A stretch of 64,000 nt of DNA from Cryptomeria japonica (taxonomy: Eukaryota; Streptophyta; Pinopsida; Cupressales; Cupressaceae). Made by a program: the position numbers and the translations under genes. The stretch spans positions 476,181,573 to 476,245,572 of the forward strand of contig NC_081409.1 of assembly GCF_030272615.1 (NCBI RefSeq), in the 5' to 3' direction. Positions 11,290 to 22,264 of the stretch are shown here, in pieces. Position 1 is the first letter of the stretch. Every line of letters begins with the position of its first letter. Under the pieces are notes generated by a model, which had not been told where the DNA came from, made no database searches, and was given only the letters and a program-made list of their open reading frames with translations.

Positions 11290-12804
11290 CTACAATTGAA
11301 GCCTTGAAAGATAATCTGCAACCACATTGGACTTTCCTAGTTTATTAATAATTGTGATATCAAATTCTTGCATCAACAGTAACCAGCGAGCCAATCTTCC
11401 TGTAATTGAAGGTTTGTTCATGAGATATCTGATTGTGGTATGATCAGTATGCATAAATATAGGATACCTTGTTATATAATGCCTAAATTTGTTGAGTGCA
11501 TAGATAACTGCTAACATTTCTTTTTCAATGACTGTGTAATTTAGCTCAGGCCCCTGCATGTTCTTGTTGATATAATAAATTGCACTCTCCAAATTATCAT
11601 TCTTTTGTCCTAAGATTGCTCCTATGGCATAATCAGATGCATCTGTGTGAATTTGAAATGGTATGGACCAGTTTGGACCTTTAAGAACGGGTGCTTGGGT
11701 CAAAGCTTGTTTGAGCTTCAAGAAAGCTTCATTGCATGAGGAAGTCCATTTAAATTCCACATCCTTGGTCAAAAGAGAATATAAAGGGTTTGCAATTTTG
11801 CTGAAATCTTTGATAAACCTTCTATAATATCTAGCATGACCAAGAAAACTTCTGACATCTTTTTGCTTTACCAGTGCTATGATATTTTGAATAACTTCTA
11901 TTTTTGTTAGATCAACTTGTATTCCATTTATAGAGATATGATGACCAAGAACTATACCTTCCTGCATCATCATGAAGCACAATTCACTATTCAATGATAA
12001 ATTATAGTCTTCACACCGTTGTAAAACTTTCTTCATACTATCCAATGCTTCTTCAAATTTTGAACCATAGGTTGTAAAATCATCCATATAAATTTCCATG
12101 ATATCCTGAGAAATATCTGAAAATATGTTTATCACTACTCTTTAAAAAGTAGTTGGAGCATTACATGATCCAAAAGGAAGAATATAATATGCACATGTTC
12201 CCCAAGGACAAGTAAATTTAGTCTTTTCTTGATCCTCTGGGGCAATTTGAATCTGGTTGTAGTCACTGAATCCATCAAGAAATGAGAAGTATCGCTTCCC
12301 GACCAAAGAGTCTAATACCTGATCCACAAATGGTAATAGAAAATGATCCTTTCTGGTTGCTGAATTCAAAGCTCTATAATCAACACATACTCTCCATTTT
12401 CCTCCCTTCTTGGGAACTATCACTAAAGGTGATACCCATTGACTATCCGAAATAGGGTAGATAAACCCATCATTTAACAATTTCTGCAATTCTTCTTTGA
12501 CTATTTCTCTTAATGCAGGATTGATTCTTCTGTGTAGCTGTCTAAGTGGTCTATAGTCTTATTGTATGTAGATACGGTGGGTACAAACTGTAGTATCAAT
12601 TCCATACATATCCTTGCAATCCCTTGCAAAAGCATTTTTATGACATTTGAGCAAGTCCACAAGTGCTACTCTTTGATTTTCTGTAAGATTACTGTTGATA
12701 TTCAAATATTTGTTTGAATCAACTTCCACTTTGACAGTAAGATCAATCTGAGATACATCAGAAAAATGAGAAGTGCAGACCTCTTGCAGCAACAGAGTAT
12801 GCAA
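11290..12804 (-). pseudogene. Reverse transcriptase and RNase H of Gypsy-1
   Basis: The RT leader (LTENQRVALVDLLKCHKNAF) is at 12800-12560, with a stop near 12557. RT fingers and palm follow: WVSPLVIVPKKGGKWRVCVDYRALN, then FLDGFSDYNQIQIAPEDQEKT and the catalytic box EIYMDDFTTYG. One stop lies at about 12140 between two otherwise open stretches. RNase H is at roughly 11700-11290, with the conserved TDASDYAIGAILGQ, IEKEMLAVIYAL and HTDHTTIRYL blocks. MDDF after YG-type spacing is usual in Athila-group RTs. Together the two domains would copy the element RNA into DNA. Confidence 0.9.
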
Positions 12805-13460
12805 TATATCAGTGGCTACAGGAAAGTCTAATTCTGAAATATTTGATACTAACTCCTACAACTATTGCTCTTGTCTTAACTCATTTGTCAGAATTTTATA
12901 AAGAATTGAGTCATCAACGTGAAGTTGGATGAATGGTCCTCTATTAATAATCATAAGGTGATTGATAGAGTCAACTCCTTCTTCAAATTCTTCTCCCAAG
13001 TTAGGCCAAATGACTTGTTGATCAAATTGGGGCTAAGTAGGAGAATACAAAGCTAATGTTTTGGTAGTATTTCCATCTGAAATAGTCATATCCCCTAACT
13101 GACATCCAATATATGCATCAGCTTTAGCAAGCCAAAGTCTTCCCAAGATCACTAGATATCCTCCCAATGTGGCCTTAGGAGAAAGGATCATAAAGTCTGC
13201 AGGGTATTCCCAAAAATTGAAAGCAACAACTATATCTTCAATCATACCATCAAGTCGAACTGTAGAACTATCAACAAGCTATAGGACTATAGGTGTAGGT
13301 CTGAGACTAGTGATTTCAAGCTACTGCATGATATCCCTTGTCATAACATTAATGGTTTCTCCAAAATCAATCAAATCATTCTTTATCTAAGTGCCATTAA
13401 TGACTATATTCACAACAGGGCTACCGGGATCAACATACTTAAGAATTGAAACCTTTCCTA
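12805..13460 (-). pseudogene. Aspartic protease region of Gypsy-1
   Basis: LIDFGETINVM (about 13390-13345) corresponds to the catalytic DxG motif of retroviral-type aspartic proteases, with Phe and Glu at positions that are often Leu and Ala/Thr. The flap and C-terminal part follow as DGMIEDIVVAFNFWEYPADF and VILGRLWLAKADAYIG, close to the Athila consensus order. Stops break it near 13380 and 13280. The protease would cut the Gag-Pol polyprotein. The interval 12805-13020 joins protease to RT and has no separate motif. Confidence 0.78.
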
Positions 13461-14870
13461 GCATAATATCTTCCAATTAACCCATTACATGCACATTTTG
13501 TGGATATTTCTTCTTTTTGCCAGGCTTCTTTAGACATACTTCCCTAAGTGCCTTACTTTATACAGGTACATCCTTTATAGCTTGTAATAATGGGATTTTA
13601 ACACATACATGTTTTAGTTGATCTATAATATCAAAACTTTGCTCCTGTTCTGGAAGAATCTCTTTTTCTTGCAACCTCTAAGGAAATGGGGGTAGTTGTT
13701 ATTTTTGAGGTATTGGGACTGTTGGACTAGAGATTTCTTGCTCTTTGGGTATTTCAGTTATAACTGGAGGTGATGGATTAAGAAAAGTTGTCCCAGATCT
13801 GAGGTGAATATCACTTATAGATAGAGAATAGGTTGGGTATTGATTAGGATCAGCTGAATAAACTTGTTGTTGTTGCAGAGATTTTCTATTAGGATTTGAC
13901 ATTGGTTGAGTGGGCAAATGTGTGGATTTGAGTGGAACAGTAGTGGCTATAGGGGGAGGCATTATTGCAAGTGGTTGTGGTTGATGAATAGGTTGTTGAT
14001 ATCTAGAAAATTGATTGGTCCATGGTTGACTCCCCCTCCATTAAGGAGTAGGTTGCCAATTTCCTTGAAATTGTTGCCATTGTCCCTAAGGTGGAGACCA
14101 ATTTCCTTGTGGTTGCTGCCACTATGGAGTTTGATTGGCAAAATTCTGCCCTTGGCCTTGAGGACCCTACCAATTTGGATAACTACCAAAATTTTGGGCA
14201 TATGGAGATTGCCATTGATTATTTGGTGCATATGAATTTCCACTATAACCAGAAAAAGAAAGTGGATCAGGAGGCATACCTTGCCTTGGAAAATTTGGCC
14301 TTCTTTGAGAAACATAGAAAACTTGTTCATCATCACCTTGTATTGTCTTGAAGTCAGGAACTTCAAGATTTGCAACCATTTTACATCTACAGTCTCTTCT
14401 CCTTTGTCTACAATGACGACAAAATTCTGCAAGAACTGCATCAACTTCCTCATGCTTCTTCTTAGCTGAGAGTATGTCCAATTGAGTAGCCATATTATTT
14501 ATGATATCCTCCTTAAATCCCTTCAACAAATGGCTAAGTTCCATTCTAGAAACTCCATTACCAGATGTTGATGAAGAAACTCTTGGCTTGAAATGCCTAT
14601 TTTTTCTAGAAGCATATCTGGCATACTTCTGAAAAATTTGTCCAATGTCATTCCATGTGGATTGTGTTATGTCACCTCCTCCCATAATATCCAAAGCATC
14701 AATACATTTATCACCGATTCCTCTCAAAAATATCAGCTTGAGAGAGTCTCCATTTAGAGTGCTATGCTTGGACTTTTTGACACTGAATAGAAACCTCTCC
14801 AGATAATCTTCAAGACTTTCATCTTCTTTCTATGTCATTCTAAGAATATCATCCAAGGCACATAAACACT
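13461..14870 (-). pseudogene. Gag of Gypsy-1, N-terminus missing
   Basis: The frame starts abruptly next to the LTR and shows the retrotransposon Gag core LEDYLERFLFSVKKSKHSTL then SLKLIFLRGI and the DALDIMGGGD region (14850-14650). A CRHCRQRRRDCRC cluster near 14410 is Cys/His/Arg-rich. A Gln/Pro/Trp-rich low-complexity stretch follows (14300-13960), then SDIHLRSGT (about 13810), equivalent to the LRSG motif of Athila elements, and a conserved IDQLKHVCVKIPLLQAIKDV segment near 13600. Several stops interrupt it. Gag would form the virus-like particle. Confidence 0.8.
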
Positions 14871-15697
14871 CACCAAGTGGGCCCCCTTGGATGAGTGATT
14901 CCAGGCTTCCAAAATAACTCTAAGTGCTTAGAATAACATATCTTTATTCATTGTTTCTCAAAAGTCAATACATTATTTAGAATCAAAAGAAACTCAAAAC
15001 ACTTTGCAACTTTATTTCTAAATCTTCTACTCTTTTTCTTCTCTTTTCTTTCTAACTTTCAAAAAGAGATAAAGACACTTATTTAAAGGAAAACAATAAC
15101 TTCCTACAATTAAGATCATGCCGATGAGAAGAGGCGGATAACATTCATGAAGGAGAACAGTCGGAGTTAAGCCACTAAAAACATGGATCTAAACCAAACC
15201 ACAACCAAAACATAGTGTGGTGGTATTACAAGATTGATGCCCACTAGAGTCAGACATAAATGAGTCTTGCATGCCTACTTCTCCTCTGTCGTTCCTTATG
15301 CTCATTATCCTCTTCGTTGATTTGAACTCTTAGTCACCTCCTTGAATATCTCAAACTGCAATTGGTGTGATAGGAGAACCTTCTCCGCAGCATCTCATTT
15401 ATTCCTACAATTCAAAAGAAAGAACATACAAGCAAACACATATCGATTTTAATTAATCCTAACATCTATTAATTTCACACATGATATTGCCTATGACAAT
15501 CTATATGGCAACAGGAATGAATCACATGGTTGCAGGAATAACTGGCAAAGACAAAACATGATTTAATGGGCTCAACTAACATCTAAAATGCATATAGTCA
15601 ATCTTTAATACATCATTACCATCCAATCATATAAATCAAAACATGACAAAAAATTATGAGTTCTAGGAATAAAAGGAGCTAATATCTCAACTCATCA
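14865..15697 (-). repeat. 5' LTR of Gypsy-1
   Basis: It matches the left LTR (to 845). On the minus strand it starts TGATGAG at 15697. Gag-like coding begins almost directly at its inner end, so the primer-binding site, leader and Gag N-terminus appear deleted. A polyadenylation-like AATAAAG lies at 14942-14948 (minus strand). Confidence 0.82.
15079..15090 (-). promoter_or_regulatory. TATA-like box in Gypsy-1 LTR
   Basis: On the minus strand CCTTTAAATAAG lies in the inner third of the LTR, upstream of an AATAAAG at 14942-14948. Order and spacing suit U3 promoter followed by R. The equivalent site is kept in the left LTR (about 225-236). Confidence 0.45.
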
Positions 15698-15825
15698 GTA
15701 CTCCCATACTGCATTTTGTCCTTCTTCTTCTCCCAATGTGCCCTTAGCATACAACCCTAGAAATTGGCTTGATCTGACCGTGACCCAAACAATATAGGAC
15801 GTAAAGAAAAATTTCCTTCTGTTAT
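15698..15825 (-). pseudogene. Accessory ORF of element D, distal fragment
   Basis: The minus-strand frame reads RRKFFFTSYIVWVTVRSS then LGLYAKGTLGEEEGQNAVW without stops. It is the exact in-frame continuation of the fragment ending at 20449 once the 4.6-kb LTR and one GTTAT copy are removed. The KFFFTSYIVWV block aligns gaplessly with KFYMTFYLMYV in the ORF at 44846. Gypsy-1 inserted at its other end (15697). The remainder presumably lies to the left of the window. Confidence 0.7.
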
Positions 15826-16727
15826 TGTCATGCCCAAACTTTTGGGCAAAACACAACCAACAATTTTTTTTTTTTTTTTTAAAACACTAAATTACAAGTA
15901 ACCATTGCTTAATGAGTTGATACATCTTAACAAGTTGTTTCCAACAAATTCCTAATTGATATTATATATTACAATAACTACTATTGTCAAGCAAAATGGA
16001 TAAAATTTATAAGGGTAATATTAAATTCACTCAAGAGTTCCTTTCATTTCAGTTGCGCTTATTGATACTTAATTTGATCCATTTCTACTAAACAGACATT
16101 AATATAATTACCGGGTTTGATATCAGTTATTTACTAAATGTCAACACCATTACTATTTCATTTCATTAATATTGCCTAATTGAGTAGATACAATTAAGGT
16201 GCCAAACATCATTAAGTTAATTTATTTATTTGCTGAAAGGCTCCACTTGGGTTAACTCGGTTCGCAGGATTTGGACCATTTTATTTTAGGGAAAATAATA
16301 TACGCCACTACAAATTTCCTCTTAAGATAAATATTTGATTAAAAAGTTTTGTTAATTATTAAAATAAATCACATTAAGATATCTAGACCACTGTTATATA
16401 TCTTAAATCAAGTTGACATATTTTTCTTTATCCAATATTAAATATTATAAATTCAATATTCTTATAAATTCACTAATCTCATTACCTCTTGGTTTAGAAT
16501 TAATCAAGTTAAACACTACAATAAGAAAAGAGTCCACCTTCTTTAAATAATTTACTATACGGAGAATAATGTTTTTTTTTTTTAAACAATTCTCAAATTA
16601 AATAGTTAATAAAAGTACTTCTCCCAAAGGTGATAATAATAATGTTATAGTATAATTCATTTAATTTCCAAATTAATCCATTGGGCTAAATAATTCACTA
16701 GCTGAATATCCCCATTATACTCTTATA

Positions 16728-16868
<141 letters not shown>

Positions 16869-17159
16869 TCATATTTTAGAAACCCTTACATACTTATGAA
16901 AATATTTATTTTCAAGAATATATTTATTCTCTAAAACTTAACAATAATATAACATTGTAACCTAATTTAAAAAAAAAAAACATTATAAAAATGTCTTAAC
17001 TATTTGTCCTCATTTCGAAATGCCCTAACTCGTACCAGGTTAGGGTTTCGAATCTTGTTTTACTACAGGGTGGAGGAGGAGTGATTTAGGTGAGGGCAGA
17101 GCAAATGGCAGTTGGCGGGGGCATTTTGTAAGGGTGGGTAGAGGGGAGCCAGGCGCCGC

Positions 17160-17337
17160 CCACTGTGCGGCCACACAGTGGTGGCGTGGGTGCCTCCCCA
17201 CTGTGTGTCCACACAGTAGTGGCGCAAAGCGCCTCCCCACTGTGTGTCCACATAGTGGTGGTGCAGAGTGCCTCCCCACTGTGTGTCCACATAGTGGTGG
17301 CGTTTCGGCACCCCCCACTATGTGACCACACAGTGGG
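17160..17337. repeat. 39-bp minisatellite with hairpin core, about 4.6 copies
   Basis: Units begin at about 17160, 17198, 17237, 17276 and 17315. Each carries a near-palindrome such as CCACTGTGTGTCCACACAGT. It is GC-rich within otherwise AT-rich DNA. Open frames seen across it on both strands are by-products of the repeat. Confidence 0.92.
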
Positions 17338-17400
17338 ATTCGGCCCCCCAAATAAACCCTTGTTTTTTTTGTTTTTTTTTAATATTTATTTATTATGTTT

Positions 17401-17433
<33 letters not shown>

Positions 17434-17485
17434 GTATGTATACAAATTTTTATTTAAGTATATGTATATATATATATATATATTT
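17401..17485. repeat. (TA)n and (TATG)n microsatellites
   Basis: A TA run at about 17401-17421 is followed by about five TATG units to 17441 and a second TA run near 17462-17485. Confidence 0.9.
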
Positions 17486-18209
17486 GATATAATCAATTTG
17501 CAAAAAGAAAACTTGATAAAGAAATTTTATCATCTACTATGCCAAAGAGATACTGCTATAATCTGAGTTTAATCAATGAGTTTTTTTGTTGTTGTATATT
17601 CTATTTATCATAATAGAGATAGACTATTTATTTTCTACCATTATTTAAATGACAGGTTTAAACAACTTATCCAGCAAATTTATAAATAGGCTATTCTTTC
17701 AACTTTAGAATTTTCCTATCTGCAAAATTAAAGTAATTAATCAAATTAAACAAACTTAACCCAGCATCTTTTTAAATCTATAAATCTAAAATATATCTTT
17801 AGAGATGACTATGATGAACGTTAGATTCTTATTTCCTGCAAGTTAATATAATGACTGATTAAAATAAATTCGCACAACAACTTTATTTATCTAGAATCCT
17901 TTAACTTTAACCATGCAATAGGATTTAAACTGGAACATTCATATTCGAAAACAACATGCATGCAATCATTAAAATCTTTCTTTATTTCCTTAATATATTT
18001 CATATGCATAAAGGGGTAAAATAAATTTCATTGCTTTTCCAAAATATTATATACTCAACAAAAATTAATTTCAGGAAAAACTTTAGGAACTAAATCCAGA
18101 TTTATTTATTATTTTTACAATGTCACATTTAAAATAATGCATTTCTTTAAATTACATTTAGAAGGCACTATCATCGTTTTACAAATAGGTCTCTCATTTT
18201 AATAATCAG

Positions 18210-18241
<32 letters not shown>

Positions 18242-20448
18242 TATAGCAATATTTCCAAATAGATTTCTGCAACAAATAACTGCATCGAATTTTCCACTTG
18301 TCCTAATCTTTTTCTTCCAACAACTTGCAAATAAATTCAAGGATATGACCATGGAGTGCTCACCTCCCAGCCTAGGCTAACTAGTAGCCACCCCCAAGCT
18401 CGGAGAACCAAGCCCTAGACAAGATTACACACATGCAAACACAAAAGACAGGGAAAACACAAGCTCAAACACAATCCCAACCCAGGCTACACTGCACCAC
18501 ACATTTGTGATGTCTTTTCAAGGGTGGTAGTGGACCAAGTACCCTGAGGAGACTGCAAGTATGGTAAAACATATAGCCGCCTCATGGCAAACCAAAACAT
18601 ATAGCCACCTCATGGAAAACCAAATACATCAAGTATAACAACCCCACATTCCTTATACCCCCCAAGGCATTCATGTCTTATTTCCCTCCTTATGACCCCC
18701 AATGCATAAACAAGCCATGCAACAAGGGTCACATAAAATCCTTTGTGATCACTCTCATAATGAGAGCCTCTCACTTGAGGGTTGTCACTTCTACCACCCA
18801 CAAGAACATCCTCTCTCCCAAGAGTAGGAGGTCTTGATTACTCCCAAAACACATAAATTGTATAATCACAAAACACCAAATAAATTTCCAAGGAATACAT
18901 GTAAGAACAACTAGCCTTTAACACAAACAGTTCTTTTAATACAACATGCAATAAGGAAGCATGTCAAGAAAGTAAAACCAACCTTAAACTTCCCAAAGGT
19001 ATGCTAGTTTTGTTGAGGATGAGCAGCCCAATTTCACAAGTCTTCTCTTTCTACCCTTAGCCAAAATTCTAAATCCCAAATCTATCTTTTTATTTTCAGA
19101 AATTCCTTTGTCTCCAAAAATGGAGAGTGGGTGATTACCCACCAAATCTCCCTTTCTTGCTTAAGAAGACTCTAGTCCGAGTTCTCAACAGTTTCTAAAA
19201 CTGAAAAGGAAGGTAAGGTAAAATAGGAAAAGGGAACTTTCATTCAAAAAGGAAGGTTAACAACTTAGCTCAAGCTTTCTAATTTCAATTTTCGTACAAC
19301 TTAGAAAAGCCACTTTTTAGGGTGTCTAAATGGTCACATGGGAGTTGAAACATGCCTAAAATTACTCCTAACCCTTAGGTATATCTTGTGGGCTTTAGGA
19401 AAACCTATTAAACTACCCCTAGGTGTCCATTTAACCCTTTTTAAACCCATCTGAAGTTAATTTTTGGGTCAAACTTAAGTTGACCATCCCAAAGATTCTT
19501 TACCCAAGGCATTTATGGAATCACATTACATTAATTGAAAAAGCTACAGTTAAACAATTCCCTCCAAGAGACAAATTTAAAAACTCAAACATAAATCAAC
19601 ACATGTGTCAAGTGACACAAAGAAAATACTTTTACAAAATTGCACATGAAATCTTGTCTCTTGTTGGATTTAAATAAATCAAATAAATAACATTTAACAC
19701 ACATGCATCATCTACTATTACAAATAAAATACAACACAAATGGGGTGTTGTTTCTCCAAATAGACAAACCTTGGTTTTACGAACATACATAGGTCTAGGT
19801 GTGGTTCTCCATAATATTTCCATGGTCACATGGATATCTTTTCCTATGCAACTCAATCACACATTAGTAAATTTGAATAACCTCAAATAATATAAAGTAC
19901 ATGAATAAAAATACACATCAAACACTCTGTATACAATATACACTTACACAAACCAATACATCTTATATCCAAATAAATCGACATAAGCAATTATCACAAT
20001 TCTCATAATTTAGTCCATACATAAAACATGCATTCTATTTCTATCATCATAGTAAAGTCCTGCAATTCCAATAATGACATACACTATCTCAAATTCATCC
20101 TATTCTAGAATCATGTAGAGTCCTATATCATAGAGCATATAAATGGAGCATCAATCCTACATCAATGTTATCCAAATCATGGAATTCGATAAGTTCTTAA
20201 TCCAGATATAGCTGACATGTGTTAGATCAAGATTATCCAATCAGTGGATCTTATAGGTTTTCAATTCATAATACATCAAAATATACACCACCGGGTCAAA
20301 TAACTCTATAACTTGGTTCAATTTCTTTTCTCACAAATCTATCGGTCTAACATAGTCCATTCTATTGTATTATATAGCATTTATTAATAGGGTCAAACAT
20401 GGTCAACTAAGTTGATCAAGCTTGGTTTGGGGAAGGCCTTACAGTTAT

Positions 20449-21100
20449 GTACCTCTATCAATTGGTCCCTTATGTTATCTGACAAAATTTGGGCCCAGTC
20501 ATAGTATTGCCACCCATCCAAAATTGCTAACATGAATAAGAACATCCATGGCTGAAAGTGTCGGCAGGTAGGTTTACCAAATCCTTGTTGAGCATTATGA
20601 TTAAATCTCTTTGTGGTTCTTTAAAATCCTGCCTCAAAATCTTGTTTTCCTTTAGGCCAGTTTTCCTTTCTTCTTCAAGCCATTCTTCATTCATCCTTTT
20701 TTACACTAGCTCACATTTTCATTCCATTCCCTTTCTCCATATTCCTCTCCCTCTACTAATACTTGCTTCCTGGTGGGAATTTGGAAGACTGGGGATAACA
20801 TATCTAGAGACAAGTCAATCACTACTTTGCCATCTGAATCAACACACTGCCTAGTGTGAGGGTTGTAGAATTTTGCAATTTGCATTACAAACTCTGGGGC
20901 CTGTACTAATTGTGGGAAAATGGTTGCCCCTACCAGGCCGAATATTTTAATTTGCCTATATTATGCACTGAGCCCAAGCTTCGCCAATTGTTTTTCAATG
21001 TCTTCGAGCCCAATATGCCCAATCTTCGCGTCTGTAACCCATTGGCTCACATCTTCCAGCTTTGAGACATATGTTCAGCCTTGATATTGGTACTTCATCA
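20449..21100 (-). pseudogene. Accessory ORF of element D, proximal fragment
   Basis: On the minus strand a degraded frame shows GHIGLEDIEKQLAKLGLSA (near 21030-20970), FVMQIAKFYNPHTRQCVDS and GKVVIDLSLDMLSPVFQIP (about 20910-20800), then a charged stretch and, after frameshifts, YYDWAQILSDNIRDQLIEV (about 20500-20450). It continues at 15825 in the same frame. The AKFY...LDMLSPVFQIP block resembles SKIY...AGLISTMTRMP at 36137, and YYDW recurs in Gypsy-1 and, as YYEW, at 44846. Function unknown; no pol motif is seen in what is left of element D. Confidence 0.68.
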
Positions 21101-21165
21101 TGATCAGTAACTTTTCAAGATCCTTTGTCTTTCGGTAAGATTCCATGAAACACAGCTAAACTTGT

Positions 21166-22264
21166 GAAACCAACCAAACAAGCATCAAAAACTACTCAAA
21201 GAAACAACACTACAAAACAACTCACTTCGATATTTTGGGATCCTGAGGTCCCAAGGTGAGAAAACAAAGAAAACTTGAGAGTTTGGGAACTCGAGGTCTC
21301 GAGCTGATGACTAACAAAAACTAGCAAATTTAGAATCTTGGGAACCTGAAACACCAAACTCACCAACAACACAAAAGGGACCACTTCGGGAACCCAGGTT
21401 TCTGAAGTGGTCCAACAGCAGATAGAAAATAAACCCAAGACTTCGGGGTTCCAAAGTTCTAGGGAAGAACTCAATAGGCGACGTGGAACTTTAGAAACCC
21501 GAAGTCCTGACAAACTACAAAGACAAAGCCGAAAGGAAGGTTTGATATCCCAGGATTGCTCGGTTCTGAACCGAACAGATAGGCAAAATAGAAAGGAATC
21601 TGGGAACTCAGGAACCCGAGTTGGTTCAAACAAAGACCCGAAAATCACAAAACTACCACTTCGGGAACCCAGGTTTCCAAAGTAGTGCAAACAAACAAAC
21701 ACAAATAAACCTATGAAACCAACCAAACAAGCATAAAAAACTACTCAAAGAAACAACACTACAAAAATAGCTCACTTCGAGACTTTGGGATCCCGAGGTC
21801 CCAAGGTGAGAAAACAAAGAAAACCTGAGAGTTTGGGAACCCAAGGTCCCAAGCTAACGACTAACAAAAACTAGCAAATTCAGAATCTTAGGAACCTAAA
21901 ACATCAAACTCACCAACAACACAAAAGGGACCGCTTCGAGAACCCGGGTTTCTGAAGTGGTCCTACAACGGATAGGAAACAAACCCAAGACTTCAGGGTT
22001 CCAAAGTTTTGGGGAAGGACTCAACAGGAAATGTGGAACTTCAAAAACCTGAAGTCCCGACAAACTACAAAGATGAAGCCGAAAGGAAGGTTCGAGATCC
22101 CGGGACTACTCGGTTCCGAACCGAACAAACAGGCAAAAGAGAAAGCAATCTAGGAACTCAGGAACCTGAGGTCTCGAGTTGGTTCAAACAAAGACCCAAA
22201 AATCACAAAACTACCACTTTGGGAACTTGGGAACCCGAGTTTCTGAAGTTAGGGCAAAACCAAA
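21166..22264. repeat. Two tandem copies of a 549-bp unit rich in inverted repeats
   Basis: The second copy starts at about 21715 (GAAACCAACCAAACAAGC repeats). Each unit has roughly nine short inverted repeats built on CTTCGGGAACCC / GGGTTTCCGAAG themes, separated by A-rich spacers. The best is 21378-21413, with 18-base arms matching at 15 positions. A long minus-strand open frame (21196-21726) looks like a by-product. It lies next to the element D accessory ORF and may be its untranslated region. Confidence 0.8.

Larger units (their letters stand above)
1..15697 (-). mobile_element. Gypsy-1: Athila-like Ty3/gypsy retrotransposon, left end at or beyond the window edge
   Basis: On the minus strand the order is 5' LTR (right), gag, protease, RT, RNase H, integrase, extra ORF, polypurine tract and 3' LTR (left). 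The Ty3 order (integrase after RT), the LRSG-type motif, the YMDD-containing box and the absence of a chromodomain place it in the non-chromovirus Athila/Tat branch, by knowledge of those lineages. All frames carry stops, so the copy is dead. It is interrupted by element E (1410-7548). Its right end abuts the extra ORF of element D, so it inserted into an older retroelement. A target duplication cannot be checked because the left end lies outside the window. Confidence 0.88.

Noticed and set aside
17040-17351. Overlapping open frames on both strands
   Set aside because: They follow the 39-bp minisatellite period, which lacks stops by composition; no protein family is suggested.
21196-21726. 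176-codon minus-strand open frame
   Set aside because: It lies wholly in the 549-bp tandem array of inverted repeats and encodes low-complexity Phe/Ser/Leu text; likely a by-product.
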